A DNA stretch of 64,000 nt, from the NCBI GenBank assembly GCA_030066905.1, contig JASJAR010000009.1:30822-94821 (forward strand). Reading direction: 5' to 3'. Positions 63,621-64,000 of this stretch are shown here, piece after piece (the stretch's first letter is position 1; each line of letters begins with the position of its first letter). Origin of the DNA: Paracoccaceae bacterium (GTDB lineage Bacteria; Pseudomonadota; Alphaproteobacteria; Rhodobacterales; Rhodobacteraceae). The position numbers and the translations under genes were made by a program. The notes under the pieces were generated by a model. The model was not told the origin of the DNA and did no database searches. It saw nothing but the letters and a program-made list of their open reading frames with translations.

Positions 63621-64000
63621 ATGAAAGCCCTGATCGTGATCCTCTCAGCCCTGCCGGGTATTGCCTTTGCGCAAATGAGTGCCGAGGAATTCGACGCCGC
63701 CACCCGTGGCAAGGTGCTGTTTTACAGCACCGGCGGCGAAGACTATGGCGTCGAGCGCTACATGGACGGGCGCCGCGTGGAATGGTCGTTTCTCGACGGC
63801 GAATGCGTCGAAGGCGTCTGGTACGAAGAGGACGGCCAGATCTGTTTCGCCTATGAAAACTGGGAGGCCCCGCAATGCTGGCTGTTCCGACAGACCCCGC
63901 GCGGACTTGAGGCGGAATTCGTGAGCCCCGAAGGGCGGATCAGCCGCTATCTGGCCCTGGAGAGCGGGGAGGACATGGTGTGCCTGGGGCCCAAGACGGG
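63621..64000 (+). CDS. Exported protein of unknown function (3' end outside window)
   Basis: Not recognised. 126 residues are visible from ATG 63621, eight bases after the alkB-like stop. A signal peptide (MKALIVILSALPGIAFA) precedes a mature part rich in aromatic and acidic residues: VLFYSTGGEDYGVERY, MDGRRVEWSFLDGECVEG, IC and QCW cysteines, and a final MVCLG. The pattern suggests a small secreted beta-rich domain with disulfides. It is open to the window end and probably in one transcript with the alkB-like gene. Confidence 0.8.
   Translation, partial: MKALIVILSALPGIAFAQMSAEEFDAATRGKVLFYSTGGEDYGVERYMDGRRVEWSFLDGECVEGVWYEEDGQICFAYENWEAPQCWLFRQTPRGLEAEFVSPEGRISRYLALESGEDMVCLGPKT

Overview
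The window is high-GC DNA from an alphaproteobacterium, most likely a member of the Rhodobacteraceae. The evidence is a VPLPA-type C-terminal sorting signal, a SAM-II riboswitch in front of metZ, an Mrp antiporter operon with fused A and B subunits, a fused FdsG/FdsB-type diaphorase, and the glyQ-DUF6446-glyS arrangement. This assignment comes from gene content, not from a database search. No phage, insertion sequence, CRISPR array or rRNA was seen. One tRNA (Leu, GAG anticodon) is present.

Layout. 0-3.7 kb: a sugar-type ABC importer (permease partial, binding protein) with its LacI regulator, divergent from a D-2-hydroxyacid dehydrogenase. 3.9-9.9 kb: an accessory cluster of four secreted Asn/Gly-repeat proteins, a LuxR-family regulator, a stand-alone receiver-like protein, an exported C39-type cysteine peptidase and a Crp/Fnr regulator. 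10.2-16.1 kb: the mrpA(B)CDEFG cation/proton antiporter operon. 16.1-20.8 kb: an unrecognised three-gene operon (coiled-coil protein, two-domain AAA+ ATPase with a defective first Walker A, membrane protein). 21-30.9 kb: tRNA-Leu, a peptidoglycan-binding protein, lipB, an amidohydrolase, ctaD, an SDR enzyme, a DUF2244 protein, a YqeY-like protein and carA. 31-40 kb: a GT2 glycosyltransferase, a GntR regulator, a HAD nucleotidase, a ubiquinone-type hydroxylase, a class V aminotransferase, ilvC, glmM and a SleB-like cell-wall hydrolase. 40-47.5 kb: glyQ, a sulfotransferase-like gene, a DUF6446-like gene, glyS and a PPDK-like gene on one strand. 47.6-60.6 kb: an exported pseudo-protease, trkH, folE2, a glutamine amidotransferase, metZ under a SAM-II riboswitch, an alpha/beta hydrolase, a GST, yciB, an EamA transporter, two GNAT enzymes and ftsY. 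60.7-64 kb: an FdsGB fusion without its catalytic subunit, an AlkB-type monooxygenase and a truncated secreted protein, in DNA whose codon use differs from the rest.

The main candidate for an undescribed system is the 3.9-8.9 kb cluster. Two repeat proteins share the segment QCxxCGNGNGNGNVGxG. In one it directly follows a predicted signal-peptidase site. In the other it follows a short segment ending in Gly-Gly that looks like a double-glycine leader, and an exported C39-type peptidase lies 1.2 kb downstream. Three of the proteins are built from one 13-residue module (NGNxNGNxNxGxx) and its 18- and 26-residue variants. The combination of LuxR regulator, exported C39 peptidase and Asn/Gly repeat subunits recalls functional-amyloid operons (curli has CsgD, Fap has FapD), but the repeat is not the curlin or FapC repeat. 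A secreted, processed fibre or surface coat is the working hypothesis.
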